A stretch of 64,000 nucleotides of DNA from positions 62,001 through 126,000 of the forward strand of contig SCKJ01000001.1 in assembly GCA_004124875.1 (NCBI GenBank), read 5' to 3'. The position numbers and the translations under genes were made by a program. The stretch is from Fidelibacterota bacterium (lineage in GTDB: Bacteria; Fidelibacterota; Marinisomatia; SCGC-AAA003-L08; TS1B11). The notes beneath the pieces are model-generated. The model saw only the letters and a list, made by a program, of their open reading frames with translations. It was not told the origin of the DNA and ran no database searches. Of the stretch, positions 7,984-15,014 are shown one piece after another (position 1 is the first letter of the stretch; each line of letters opens with the position of its first letter).

Positions 7984-8985
7984 TCATGCATTCATAATCC
8001 GGTGGCGTACTTTCTCGAACGTGTCGCGCATTTCCAGCGCTGATATCTCCTGGCGGCATAGAGCTACATCGATAATTAAGTTACCGGCAATTCCGCTTTC
8101 GTTATCTCTGCGAACCAGCATGCGTCCTTTGAGGCGCAACATAATTTCATCGTAGCTCTTGCGCTCCCGATTATGTTTGGTTTCAAGCAAGCCCAGCAGG
8201 CTTTTGCTGCCTATTTCGTAAGTCTCCCCCTTGATCTCCAGCACAGACAGAATTTGTTTGATCATTTCCACGTCGGCCTCAAGACTTGCCCTGCGCGCTG
8301 AATCATCCTCAGCATTACTTTCGCGCCGGTCGACGATAAAACTATCCCAACAGTAATCGGCGAACAGGAGAAAGGTGTCCGGAGAGCGGGTCATGAACCG
8401 CTTGCCTTCATGCGGGTCGGATTCATGGCTGGCAAAATCGGTCGTCACCAGGATATTCATGACCTTCTCAACGGTCTGCCCGGCAATGTCCAGCAGGTTG
8501 GAAATTCTTTGCACCGCGCCGGGCCATGGAATGTAAGTCGCGCCGGAGTAAGTTTTCTGGCCGCGCTGAATGTAGTTGCCCAACAGCTCGACAATCTGCC
8601 GCGCGGGCAGTTCCCCACCACCGGGCAAGGAGCGCAGCGTGGTCGCCCTGAGTCGCTGCACCATTGACAGGTAGAGTGACTGCATCCAGGATGGCACCTC
8701 GGTCTTGAATTTGTTACGGAACTGCGCCTTGCTGATGCAGTGGCAACTCACATCGGTGACGGCGGTGGCCGTGGCTGATCGCGGCTTTTCATCAAGCAGG
8801 GACAACTCCCCGAACACTTCGCCGGGACCCAGCTCCGTCAGCGGCAGCACCTCATTTTCCACCCTCGTGGTCAGCGCCACAGAGCCTGAGCGCAGGATAA
8901 ACAGTTTGTTGCCGGGATGACCTTCGCTGAAAATGGTCTCTCCAGCCCTAAATAACACTTCCACCAAGTTTCTGCGATGCGGCAT
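7984..8985 (-). CDS. Cyclic-nucleotide-binding domain protein, CRP-like regulator or effector
   Basis: A 333-residue protein. Residues about 8-115 form a cNMP-binding domain with the phosphate-binding cassette FGELSLLDEKPRSATATA (Gly59, Glu60, Arg69), the Glu and Arg expected for cyclic-nucleotide contact. The remaining 220 residues are mostly helical. A stretch at about 130-190 (ARQIVELLGNYI, VQRISNLLDIAGQTVEKVM) could be a winged helix but is not a clear Crp-type HTH. A TGTGA-N6-TCACA palindrome lies about 90-105 bases upstream of the start, so autoregulation is possible. A class III cyclase is encoded at 55420. The stop TGA is followed by a long open continuation in the same frame. Confidence 0.82.
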   Translation of the reverse strand: MPHRRNLVEVLFRAGETIFSEGHPGNKLFILRSGSVALTTRVENEVLPLTELGPGEVFGELSLLDEKPRSATATAVTDVSCHCISKAQFRNKFKTEVPSWMQSLYLSMVQRLRATTLRSLPGGGELPARQIVELLGNYIQRGQKTYSGATYIPWPGAVQRISNLLDIAGQTVEKVMNILVTTDFASHESDPHEGKRFMTRSPDTFLLFADYCWDSFIVDRRESNAEDDSARRASLEADVEMIKQILSVLEIKGETYEIGSKSLLGLLETKHNRERKSYDEIMLRLKGRMLVRRDNESGIAGNLIIDVALCRQEISALEMRDTFEKVRHRIMNA

Positions 8986-9070
8986 TGCTCTATCTTTTCG
9001 CTTTTGTTTGTACGTTCAGTTTAATCATTTTCAGCCACCATCCACGTGATGGCCCTAACACCTTCGCCGT

Positions 9071-9090
9071 GATGTGAAAAAGGTCACATC
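9071..9090. promoter_or_regulatory. CRP-type palindrome, GATGTGA N6 TCACATC
   Basis: Perfect 7-base arms GATGTGA and TCACATC are separated by AAAAGG. The inner TGTGA-N6-TCACA equals the classical CRP/cAMP operator core. It lies between the yjbQ stop (9094) and the leftward start (8985) of the cNMP-binding protein. There is no T-run after the leftward stem, so it does not look like a terminator. Function as an operator is inferred from the match and its place. Confidence 0.55.
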
Positions 9091-9093
9091 GGG

Positions 9094-9513
9094 CTACTCT
9101 CCCAAAATTTTTATCAACACCCGCTTCTTGCGGCCGCCGTCAAACTCACCGTAAAAGATCTGTTCCCACGGTCCAAAATCGAGGCGGCCCGCGGTGATTG
9201 CCACCACCACTTCGCGACCCATAATCTGCCGCTTATGGTGCGCGTCGCCGTTATCTTCGCCGGTCCTGTTATGGTCATACCGCGAGAGCGGCTCATGGGG
9301 CGCCAGCTGCTCGAGCCAGCGCTTGTAATCGGCGTGCAGGCCGGGCTCATCATCGTTGATGAAGACCGAAGCGGTAATGTGCATGGCGTTCACCAGGCAG
9401 AGACCTTCGGCAATGCCACTGGCGGTAATTTCATGCTCTACCTGCGGAGTGATATTGATAAAGTCCATGCGCCGGTCGACATTAAACCACAGTTCTTTGC
9501 GATAGGATTTCAT
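9094..9513 (-). CDS. yjbQ: YjbQ/UPF0047 family protein
   Basis: A 139-residue UPF0047 protein. ATG at 9513 is chosen because GGGAG lies just upstream and family members begin with a sheet like YRKELWFNV. Conserved pieces are [20 protein letters not shown] with its His, [12 protein letters not shown], and the C-terminal [18 protein letters not shown]. Relatives have been reported to have thiamin phosphate synthase-like activity, but the physiological role is uncertain. It is transcribed leftward, 108 bases ahead of the cNMP-binding gene, with the CRP-like palindrome between them. Confidence 0.92.
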   Translation of the reverse strand: MKSYRKELWFNVDRRMDFINITPQVEHEITASGIAEGLCLVNAMHITASVFINDDEPGLHADYKRWLEQLAPHEPLSRYDHNRTGEDNGDAHHKRQIMGREVVVAITAGRLDFGPWEQIFYGEFDGGRKKRVLIKILGE

Positions 9514-9573
9514 GGGGTCTCCCTTTAACCTTTCAGCCATGGCTGCAAAGTCGTTATTTCCGGGACGAATTTA

Positions 9574-10161
9574 GTGAACTACCTGGCCCACATCTATCTG
9601 TCAAACGGCTCGCCGGAGGCCCTGCTGGGCTCCATGCTGGGAGATTTCGTGAAAGGCGACGACCACCGCCACTATCCGCAGGAAATCGCCGCATCCATTC
9701 TGCTGCATCGCAAAGTCGACTCTTTTACCGATACCCATCCCATCGTGATCAGAAGCAAGCGGCGCCTCGATCCAGCGCACCGCCATACCAAAGGTATTAT
9801 AGTTGATATGTTCTACGATCATTTTCTGGCCGCCGATTGGGGCCGCTATTGCGACACACCCCTGGCACAGTTCGCCGGCGAGGTCTACAAGGTCCTGCTT
9901 AATTCGCCGGTGCCGCTACCCCCACGCATGCAACGTATGCTCCCTTTTATGATGGCGGACGACTGGCTCTCGGCCTACAGCCATATCGATGGCATTGCCC
10001 GGGCTCTGGGAGGCTTGAGCAGGCGGCTGAAATTCCCTAATCACCTCGACGGCGCAGTGACCGACCTCCGCCGTCATTATAACGAACTTAAAAATGATTT
10101 TGAGGCATTTTTCCCGCAGCTGGAGAGCTACGCTGGACAGGTGCAGGCGGCGGGGAATTAA
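9574..10161 (+). CDS. acpH: Acyl carrier protein phosphodiesterase (AcpH family)
   Basis: A 195-residue protein starting at GTG 9574 with MNYLAHIYLSN, then GSMLGDFVKGD and LHRKVDSFTDTHP, the HD-type metal and active-site segments typical of AcpH (DUF479). AcpH hydrolyses the 4'-phosphopantetheine from holo-ACP. Length matches E. coli AcpH (193 residues). It is divergent from yjbQ, with about 60 bases between starts, and convergent with pip. Cytoplasmic, no signal. Confidence 0.88.
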   Translation: MNYLAHIYLSNGSPEALLGSMLGDFVKGDDHRHYPQEIAASILLHRKVDSFTDTHPIVIRSKRRLDPAHRHTKGIIVDMFYDHFLAADWGRYCDTPLAQFAGEVYKVLLNSPVPLPPRMQRMLPFMMADDWLSAYSHIDGIARALGGLSRRLKFPNHLDGAVTDLRRHYNELKNDFEAFFPQLESYAGQVQAAGN

Positions 10162-10178
10162 GACCGCCGGGATAGTGG

Positions 10179-11123
10179 TTACAGGTCTGCGAAGCGGTCG
10201 GTGGCCGCCACGAGCCGGTCGATGATGCCCGGCTCGGTAATGGAATGTCCGGCGTCGGGTACAATCTGTAGTTCCGCCGCAGGCCAGGCGCGGTGCAGAT
10301 CCCATGCGGAAGTGACGGGACAGACCATGTCGTAGCGGCCCTGCACGATCACGCAGGGAATATGGCTGATCCGGGGAACATCCTCGAGCAGTTGATTCGG
10401 CCGCAGAAAGGCGCGATTGACAAAGTAGTGACATTCAATGCGGGCAAACGCGAGGCTGAACTGCTCATCACCAAATTTTTCCTCCGCCTTCTCGTCCGGG
10501 TAGAGTTTGCTGGTGAGCCCTTCCCAGACGCTCCACGCCCGGGCAGCCTGCTGCCGCACAGTTTTATTTTTTGAAGTCAGCCGGCGGTAGTAGGCATGCA
10601 GCAGATCATCGCGTTCCTCAACGGGAATGGGCGCGATGAACTGCTCCCAGTGGTCAGGAAAAATACGGGACGCGCCCTCTTGGTAAAACCACTGTATCTC
10701 TTCGTCCCGGCAGAGGAAAATGCCACGCAGGATCAATTCCGTCACCCGATCGGGATGGGCCTGGGCGTAGGCGAGCCCCAGCGTGGAGCCCCACGATCCT
10801 CCGAAAACCAACCAGCGCTCAACGCCCGCGTCTTCCCGCACCCGTTCCATATCGCTGACCAGATCCTGCGTGGTATTTTCCTCCAATTCGGCATGCGGGG
10901 TACTTTTACCCGACCCCCGCTGGTCGACCAGGATAAGCCTGTATTTTTCAGGATCAAAATATTGCGGGTAAATCGATTCAATGCCACCGCCGGGACCCCC
11001 ATGCACAAACAGCGCCGGTTTGCCGTCGGGGTTGCCGCATTCCTCGTAGTGCACGGTGTGCAATTCGGAAACGGCGATATTTTTCTCCAGGTAGGGCTCA
11101 GTCGGCGGATAAAGTTGGCGCAT
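10179..11123 (-). CDS. pip: Proline iminopeptidase, alpha/beta hydrolase
   Basis: A 314-residue S33 family peptidase that removes N-terminal proline from peptides. It carries the oxyanion motif FVHGGPGGG (about residue 39), DQRGSGKSTPH, and the nucleophile elbow GGSWGST (Ser near 111). The acid and His appear late in GRYDMVCP and DAGHSITEPG. Length and motifs match bacterial Pip. A strong rho-independent terminator at 11223-11252 separates it from the small membrane protein upstream, so it has its own promoter. Cytoplasmic. Confidence 0.95.
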   Translation of the reverse strand: MRQLYPPTEPYLEKNIAVSELHTVHYEECGNPDGKPALFVHGGPGGGIESIYPQYFDPEKYRLILVDQRGSGKSTPHAELEENTTQDLVSDMERVREDAGVERWLVFGGSWGSTLGLAYAQAHPDRVTELILRGIFLCRDEEIQWFYQEGASRIFPDHWEQFIAPIPVEERDDLLHAYYRRLTSKNKTVRQQAARAWSVWEGLTSKLYPDEKAEEKFGDEQFSLAFARIECHYFVNRAFLRPNQLLEDVPRISHIPCVIVQGRYDMVCPVTSAWDLHRAWPAAELQIVPDAGHSITEPGIIDRLVAATDRFADL

Positions 11124-11222
11124 CTGGTAGCCTCCGGTTGTGGGGGGTTAGCACCGTAATGGGTCAAACCTCAGCCTGTCAGTTTAGGGTCGCCGGGGAC
11201 GCAGCTGCATCCGGAGGTCACT

Positions 11223-11252
11223 AAAAAAGGCCCTCGAAGGGGCCTTTTTTGG
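11223..11252 (-). terminator. Rho-independent terminator after the small membrane genes
   Basis: The stem GGCCCCT/AGGGCC is flanked by A6 and T6 on both sides, so it could act in either direction. The only gene ending nearby is the leftward membrane protein at 11291, whose stop is about 40 bases upstream. It therefore most likely ends that transcript and insulates pip. Confidence 0.85.
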
Positions 11253-11290
11253 TGCAGGCAGCATGCCCTGTAGAAGCCATAAAACAGTGA

Positions 11291-11512
11291 CTACTTTTTG
11301 TAGATCAGCAGAAATATCAACAATGCAATTAACCCCGTCACACCGTTGCCGGCGAAGCTGCTCACAATCGTATTGATATTGTCGATTAATCCGATTTCGC
11401 CAGCAACAAGTATGTCCAATATGAGAAGCGCCAGGATCACCGACAATCCGAATTCCGTCACTGATTTTAGCCAGCCAGTGGCTGTGGCTAAGGTTCCCTT
11501 GATATCGGCCAT
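11291..11512 (-). CDS. Small membrane protein, tandem paralogue 1
   Basis: A 73-residue protein with two hydrophobic segments, SVILALLILDILVAGEIG (about 24-41) and a C-terminal TGLIALLIFLLIYKK. The second is preceded by IVSSFAGNGV. It aligns along its whole length with the protein at 11646 (shared EFGL, ILDI/VVDI, GNGVTGLI/SNGIVGLI, IYK), so the two come from a duplication. The family is not recognised. Size and topology could fit a small channel, holin-like or stress membrane peptide, but nothing shows which. A strong terminator follows. Confidence 0.75.
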   Translation of the reverse strand: MADIKGTLATATGWLKSVTEFGLSVILALLILDILVAGEIGLIDNINTIVSSFAGNGVTGLIALLIFLLIYKK

Positions 11513-11645
11513 TTTAGTCCCTTCCGTTGTTAAATAACGTCATAATCAGGGTGACATGATCAGCGCGCTGCCTCCATGCCCAACCTGACAGTCAGTGGCG
11601 CCACTTACGGTCAATTGCCGCAGGCGACGCCACCGGTCAGAAACG

Positions 11646-11870
11646 TTAGTCCTTGTAAATGGCAAGGAAGAACAGCAGGGATATTAACCCCACTATCCCA
11701 TTACTCGTAAATGACTTGACCAGTTCCGAAACATTTTCCACAATGCCGGTGGGCTGGTCAGGAAATATGATATCGACGACCAAGAGCACAACGATGAGGG
11801 CTAGGCCAAACTCAATGATCGCCTTTGCTATACCTGATGCGCTCTTAAGTACTGAATCAATACCTACCAT
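11646..11870 (-). CDS. Small membrane protein, tandem paralogue 2
   Basis: A 74-residue protein with the same plan as 11291: helical start, IEFGLALIVVLLVVDIIF (first membrane segment), a polar turn with Pro and Gly, then NVSELVKSFTSNGIVG and a second segment GLISLLFFLAIYKD. GGGAGGTTAACC just before ATG gives a good ribosome site. A gap of 133 bases separates it from the next copy, which may still be cotranscribed. A weak promoter candidate lies about 190 bases upstream. Function unknown. Confidence 0.75.
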   Translation of the reverse strand: MVGIDSVLKSASGIAKAIIEFGLALIVVLLVVDIIFPDQPTGIVENVSELVKSFTSNGIVGLISLLFFLAIYKD

Positions 11871-12060
11871 GGTTAACCTCCCAGTGTGTTACGGTTATCA
11901 TCATTCCACATCCACCTGCCAAACAGATGGAAATCGAATATCAGGTAGTGGGAAATGTGGCGGGGGAGAGGGTGACGCTACGGTCCTCGCAGTTGCATCA
12001 CCATACAAGATATTGGTATGTTTCGCCATTCCGCCAGTACAGATAGTGTTCTCGTGAATC

Positions 12061-12089
12061 ATATAAAAGTAGTTACCAAACTCTAACAA
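12061..12089 (-). promoter_or_regulatory. Candidate sigma-70 promoter for the small membrane genes
   Basis: Read leftward, TTGTTA (12089-12084), a 17-base spacer and TTATAT (12066-12061) make a fair -35/-10 pair. It points at the membrane genes at 11870 and 11512, about 190 bases away, leaving a long leader. The rest of 11871-12137 shows no gene. Confidence 0.3.
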
Positions 12090-12137
12090 GTCAAGGATTC
12101 TGCGCTGAAACTTCCTCTGGGAAAAAACGTACTACTT

Positions 12138-12617
12138 ATGCGCCATGCCCAGGCTGCCGCGGCCTCCAACGACAGGGACCGTCCCCTGAGCGCCACTGGG
12201 CGGCAAGAGGTGCAGATCATGGGGCAGCTGCTGAAATTGCGGGGCCCCCTGCCCCAACTTGTCATCGCCTCAGACGCCGTCCGAACGATGGAGACCGCCC
12301 ACATACTCATCGATACTGTCGGCGTCGAGACCCCCCTGAGGGCGGCGACGGAACTCTACCTGACATCGCCGGACCGGTGGCTTACCACGCTCCGCGACAT
12401 TGACGCCCAGGTCTCCACTGCGCTTTTGGTCGGCCACAATCCCGGCGTCACCGGGTTCGCCCAGCAGCTCCGTGGAGGAGGACGCCCTATTGATGAATTC
12501 GGCCCGGCGCATATGGCCAGTTTTGACCTCCCGGTAGAGCAATGGCGCAGCATTGAGCCGGGCAAGGCGCTCTGTCGCTGGTTCCTGGGGCCCCGGGATG
12601 CAACTTTCCTCATTTGA
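12138..12617 (+). CDS. SixA-like phosphohistidine phosphatase
   Basis: A 159-residue histidine phosphatase with the catalytic RHA motif at the very start (MRHAQA), RDRPLSATGRQEV, SDAVRTMETAHI and the second catalytic His in LLVGHNPGVTGFA. SixA removes phosphate from phosphohistidine proteins. The usual first beta strand is missing if ATG 12138 is used. The frame is open upstream (LGKNVLLMRHA) but has no ATG, GTG or TTG before a stop, so CTG or another rare start may be used. The glutaredoxin gene follows after about 130 bases. Confidence 0.82.
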   Translation: MRHAQAAAASNDRDRPLSATGRQEVQIMGQLLKLRGPLPQLVIASDAVRTMETAHILIDTVGVETPLRAATELYLTSPDRWLTTLRDIDAQVSTALLVGHNPGVTGFAQQLRGGGRPIDEFGPAHMASFDLPVEQWRSIEPGKALCRWFLGPRDATFLI

Positions 12618-12745
12618 TAATCTGGATAACTTTCGCCCAGACGTCATAATTGAAGTGCGGGTAGAACTTTTCCTGGCCCAATGGCGTAAACTCCGCAGTG
12701 AAGCGCGAAACGGCGCTGGAAATGGGCAGACGAAAGGATGATTCC

Positions 12746-13048
12746 GTGGCTCGAATAAGTATGTACATGACCAACTGGTGTCCCTACTGTCAGCAGGCAA
12801 AAGCCCTGTTGCGCTCGCTGGGTGTCCAGTGGAATGAAATCAATATCGAACTGGAAGGGCTTTCCCGTGTCGACCTGGCGAATCTCACTGGAGGCCACTC
12901 CGTTCCTCAAATCGTGATCAACGGCAAGAGTCTCGGTGGCTATTCTGATCTTTATGCGCTGCACCAGTCCGGCGCGTTGCGGGAGCTTCTGCAGCTTGAT
13001 TCCTTGGCGTCCCCCGAGGACGAAACTCCGGCCCACGGTCGTTCCTGA
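12746..13048 (+). CDS. Glutaredoxin with CPYC active site
   Basis: About 100 residues with a thioredoxin fold. The dithiol site WCPYCQQAK is near residue 10, the cis-Pro region is SVPQIVIN, and GGYSDLYAL binds glutathione. GTG 12746 is chosen because AAGGA sits 7 bases upstream and it gives the normal glutaredoxin N-terminus. ATG 12698 would add 16 unrelated residues. It probably reduces disulfides or glutathionylated proteins in the cytoplasm. The last 15 residues are a variable polar tail. Confidence 0.9.
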   Translation: MARISMYMTNWCPYCQQAKALLRSLGVQWNEINIELEGLSRVDLANLTGGHSVPQIVINGKSLGGYSDLYALHQSGALRELLQLDSLASPEDETPAHGRS

Positions 13049-13060
13049 TCCCCTTACGAT

Positions 13061-14020
13061 CTATAGACGGATATTGACGGAGAACGACGAGGTGATGCCC
13101 AGCGGCCCCTGTAATTTCACAGCGCTGTCGAGAGCGAGACGAGCCCACCTGCCTTCAGTTCGCAAGGTACCCAGACCAAAGGAAATCCCGGAGAGTAAAT
13201 CGGCATTGGCGTTGCCGGTGATATAGTCGTTCTTGGACTGATCGACGCCCCACCTGAAGGCGATGGCCCCGGGCAGGCGGAACTCCCCTCCAACACGCCA
13301 GAACAGTTCCTGTTCTGCATCCGCCTGGCCTGCTGCCAGATGAAAGGTCAGCGGCAAATAGGCCAGCTGCTTGGTAAACCCTACCATCCAGCGGCGCGGT
13401 AATGCACTGTCAGAACCTTTGGAAGCATAAGGTGTAATGTAACGGCCATCATTCTGAATGGCCCCGCCCAGGTGAGCGTCGACGGCTGGCAGATGGATCT
13501 GAAAGCCGGTCGACCAGACGACGGCCAAAGCGTCGACCTCCTCCAGTTTGCCGCTCAATATCCCTACCGATCCCCCGACGGCCAGATACCTCCCGATAGA
13601 TTGCCGGACGCCGGCCCGCACGCCAGTTTCGGAGGCATTATAGGCGCCGGTGGACAGACCGTCGGCATCGTAGCCGTCAAACCGGCCGTACTGCATGCTG
13701 CGCACTTCGAGGCCCCACGCGCGGATGCCCCTGGGAAATATCAAGGTCACCGCCAACTGGCCAATGCCAGCGGAATATTGCCGCCCGCCAAGCCACAGTC
13801 GGGGCCGTGAACCGGTGGTCCCCAACACCCCCAAAGAGGCCGGATTTTGGGTCAGCGCCTCGGGTGAGCCAACTTGCGCTACCCCGGCGCCGGCCATCGC
13901 AACCTGCGCGGGATAAACCGGTTGGCTGAGCCAGTCGAAGCTGCTCTGTCCCCCTGCCGCGGAGACCAGCCACAGCCCGCATAGCAATAGTGTCCCTGGC
14001 CAATTGTGTCGTCGCGTCAT
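13061..14020 (-). CDS. PorQ/UPF0164-like outer-membrane protein
   Basis: A 319-residue protein with a signal peptide ending near SAAGGQS, then VYPAQVAMAGAGVAQVGSPEALTQNPASLG given here in part (GSPEALTQNPASLG). That is the Asn-Pro-Ala/Ser turn typical of PorV/PorQ-like barrels, and the rest is beta-rich. In Bacteroidetes relatives serve type IX secretion, which would fit the sorting domain on the protein at 38287. That link is inference. It starts 4 bases after the gluzincin-like gene stop and is last in the priA-led operon. Confidence 0.78.
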   Translation of the reverse strand: MTRRHNWPGTLLLCGLWLVSAAGGQSSFDWLSQPVYPAQVAMAGAGVAQVGSPEALTQNPASLGVLGTTGSRPRLWLGGRQYSAGIGQLAVTLIFPRGIRAWGLEVRSMQYGRFDGYDADGLSTGAYNASETGVRAGVRQSIGRYLAVGGSVGILSGKLEEVDALAVVWSTGFQIHLPAVDAHLGGAIQNDGRYITPYASKGSDSALPRRWMVGFTKQLAYLPLTFHLAAGQADAEQELFWRVGGEFRLPGAIAFRWGVDQSKNDYITGNANADLLSGISFGLGTLRTEGRWARLALDSAVKLQGPLGITSSFSVNIRL

Positions 14021-14024
14021 GTGC

Positions 14025-15014
14025 CTATTCGATGAATGTGTCTATGCCGCCCGGATTATTAAGTTTATCGGCTGATTTATCCATCTGCTCCCATTCGGCC
14101 TTGCGCCTCTTGCCCCTGGCCCGAGTCACAAGGTATGCAGCCACCAGCAGCAACGGCAACAGCATAAATATGATATTGGGGTCTGAGAGAGCCAGCAACA
14201 GGTTGTTCCTGCGCCGCATCCATACTTGGTACCGGTCTGCAAATTGCGGCCAGGGAACCCCCAGAGACTGCTCGAAAACCGACTCAAACGGCGCGCCACC
14301 CCGCAGATCGTTGAGCAGCTTCCTCAAGCCAGCATCACCGTGGTCTTCAACAATCAGCTCCACCGCCAGGGCCGACTGTCCGTAGGCGAGTTCACTGGAC
14401 CGCGCGGTTTTATGGCGGATAGTCGTTAGCGCACCCAGCGGCTGCAGCTGTCCCAGCCAGCGGGCATACAGGACCGTCTGTTGCATCCCCCGCTCCATAC
14501 CCCCCGACATCTGCACGGCAATACCTTCATGGAACCACCCTGGCAGATTGCGCCTGGTCGAAGGCGAGACCAGTCGATGAAGGTAGGCGTGAGTCAGCTC
14601 ATGCAGTAACGTCCGCTCCAGATTTTTACGGGCGGCCGGGGTTGCAATGGCCGAAACCAGCAGCACCAGACGTGGCGGATGATTCATGGCTAGTGCGTGA
14701 ATCCATTCAGGAGATTGCCTCCCGGTCCAATAATCGAACTCGCCGCGATTGTCAACCAGCACGAGTTCAAAGGCCCGCTCTGCCGTAGGTCCCAGGCGGT
14801 CGGTAAGAACCAGACTTAAATCGCTGACCGCCCCGGCCACATATTCGGCGTCGGGGCTGGCATAGCCTGGTGGCAGCCATATGTCGCACAGACCGAGTAC
14901 CGTATGTGTTGATCCGGCATGTATGCTCACGGAGGTGCTGTCAGCGGCAGCCGGGGTGGCCGCCAGTAAGGCCGCCAGCAAAACCGGCCGCAGATATGCC
15001 GGAGCTCCATTCAT
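14025..15014 (-). CDS. Gluzincin-like membrane metallopeptidase homologue
   Basis: A 329-residue protein: a signal peptide (ATPAAAD), a large exported domain with the zinc motif LLHELTHAYLHRL (about residue 178) followed by GWFHEGIAVQMSGG, whose Glu would be the third ligand. A C-terminal membrane helix IIFMLLPLLLVAAYLV precedes a basic cytoplasmic tail. This HExxH plus FxEG pattern matches the peptidase MA-like family. Substrate unknown. Its ATG overlaps the priA stop (ATGA), so it is translated together with priA. Confidence 0.85.
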   Translation of the reverse strand: MNGAPAYLRPVLLAALLAATPAAADSTSVSIHAGSTHTVLGLCDIWLPPGYASPDAEYVAGAVSDLSLVLTDRLGPTAERAFELVLVDNRGEFDYWTGRQSPEWIHALAMNHPPRLVLLVSAIATPAARKNLERTLLHELTHAYLHRLVSPSTRRNLPGWFHEGIAVQMSGGMERGMQQTVLYARWLGQLQPLGALTTIRHKTARSSELAYGQSALAVELIVEDHGDAGLRKLLNDLRGGAPFESVFEQSLGVPWPQFADRYQVWMRRRNNLLLALSDPNIIFMLLPLLLVAAYLVTRARGKRRKAEWEQMDKSADKLNNPGGIDTFIE

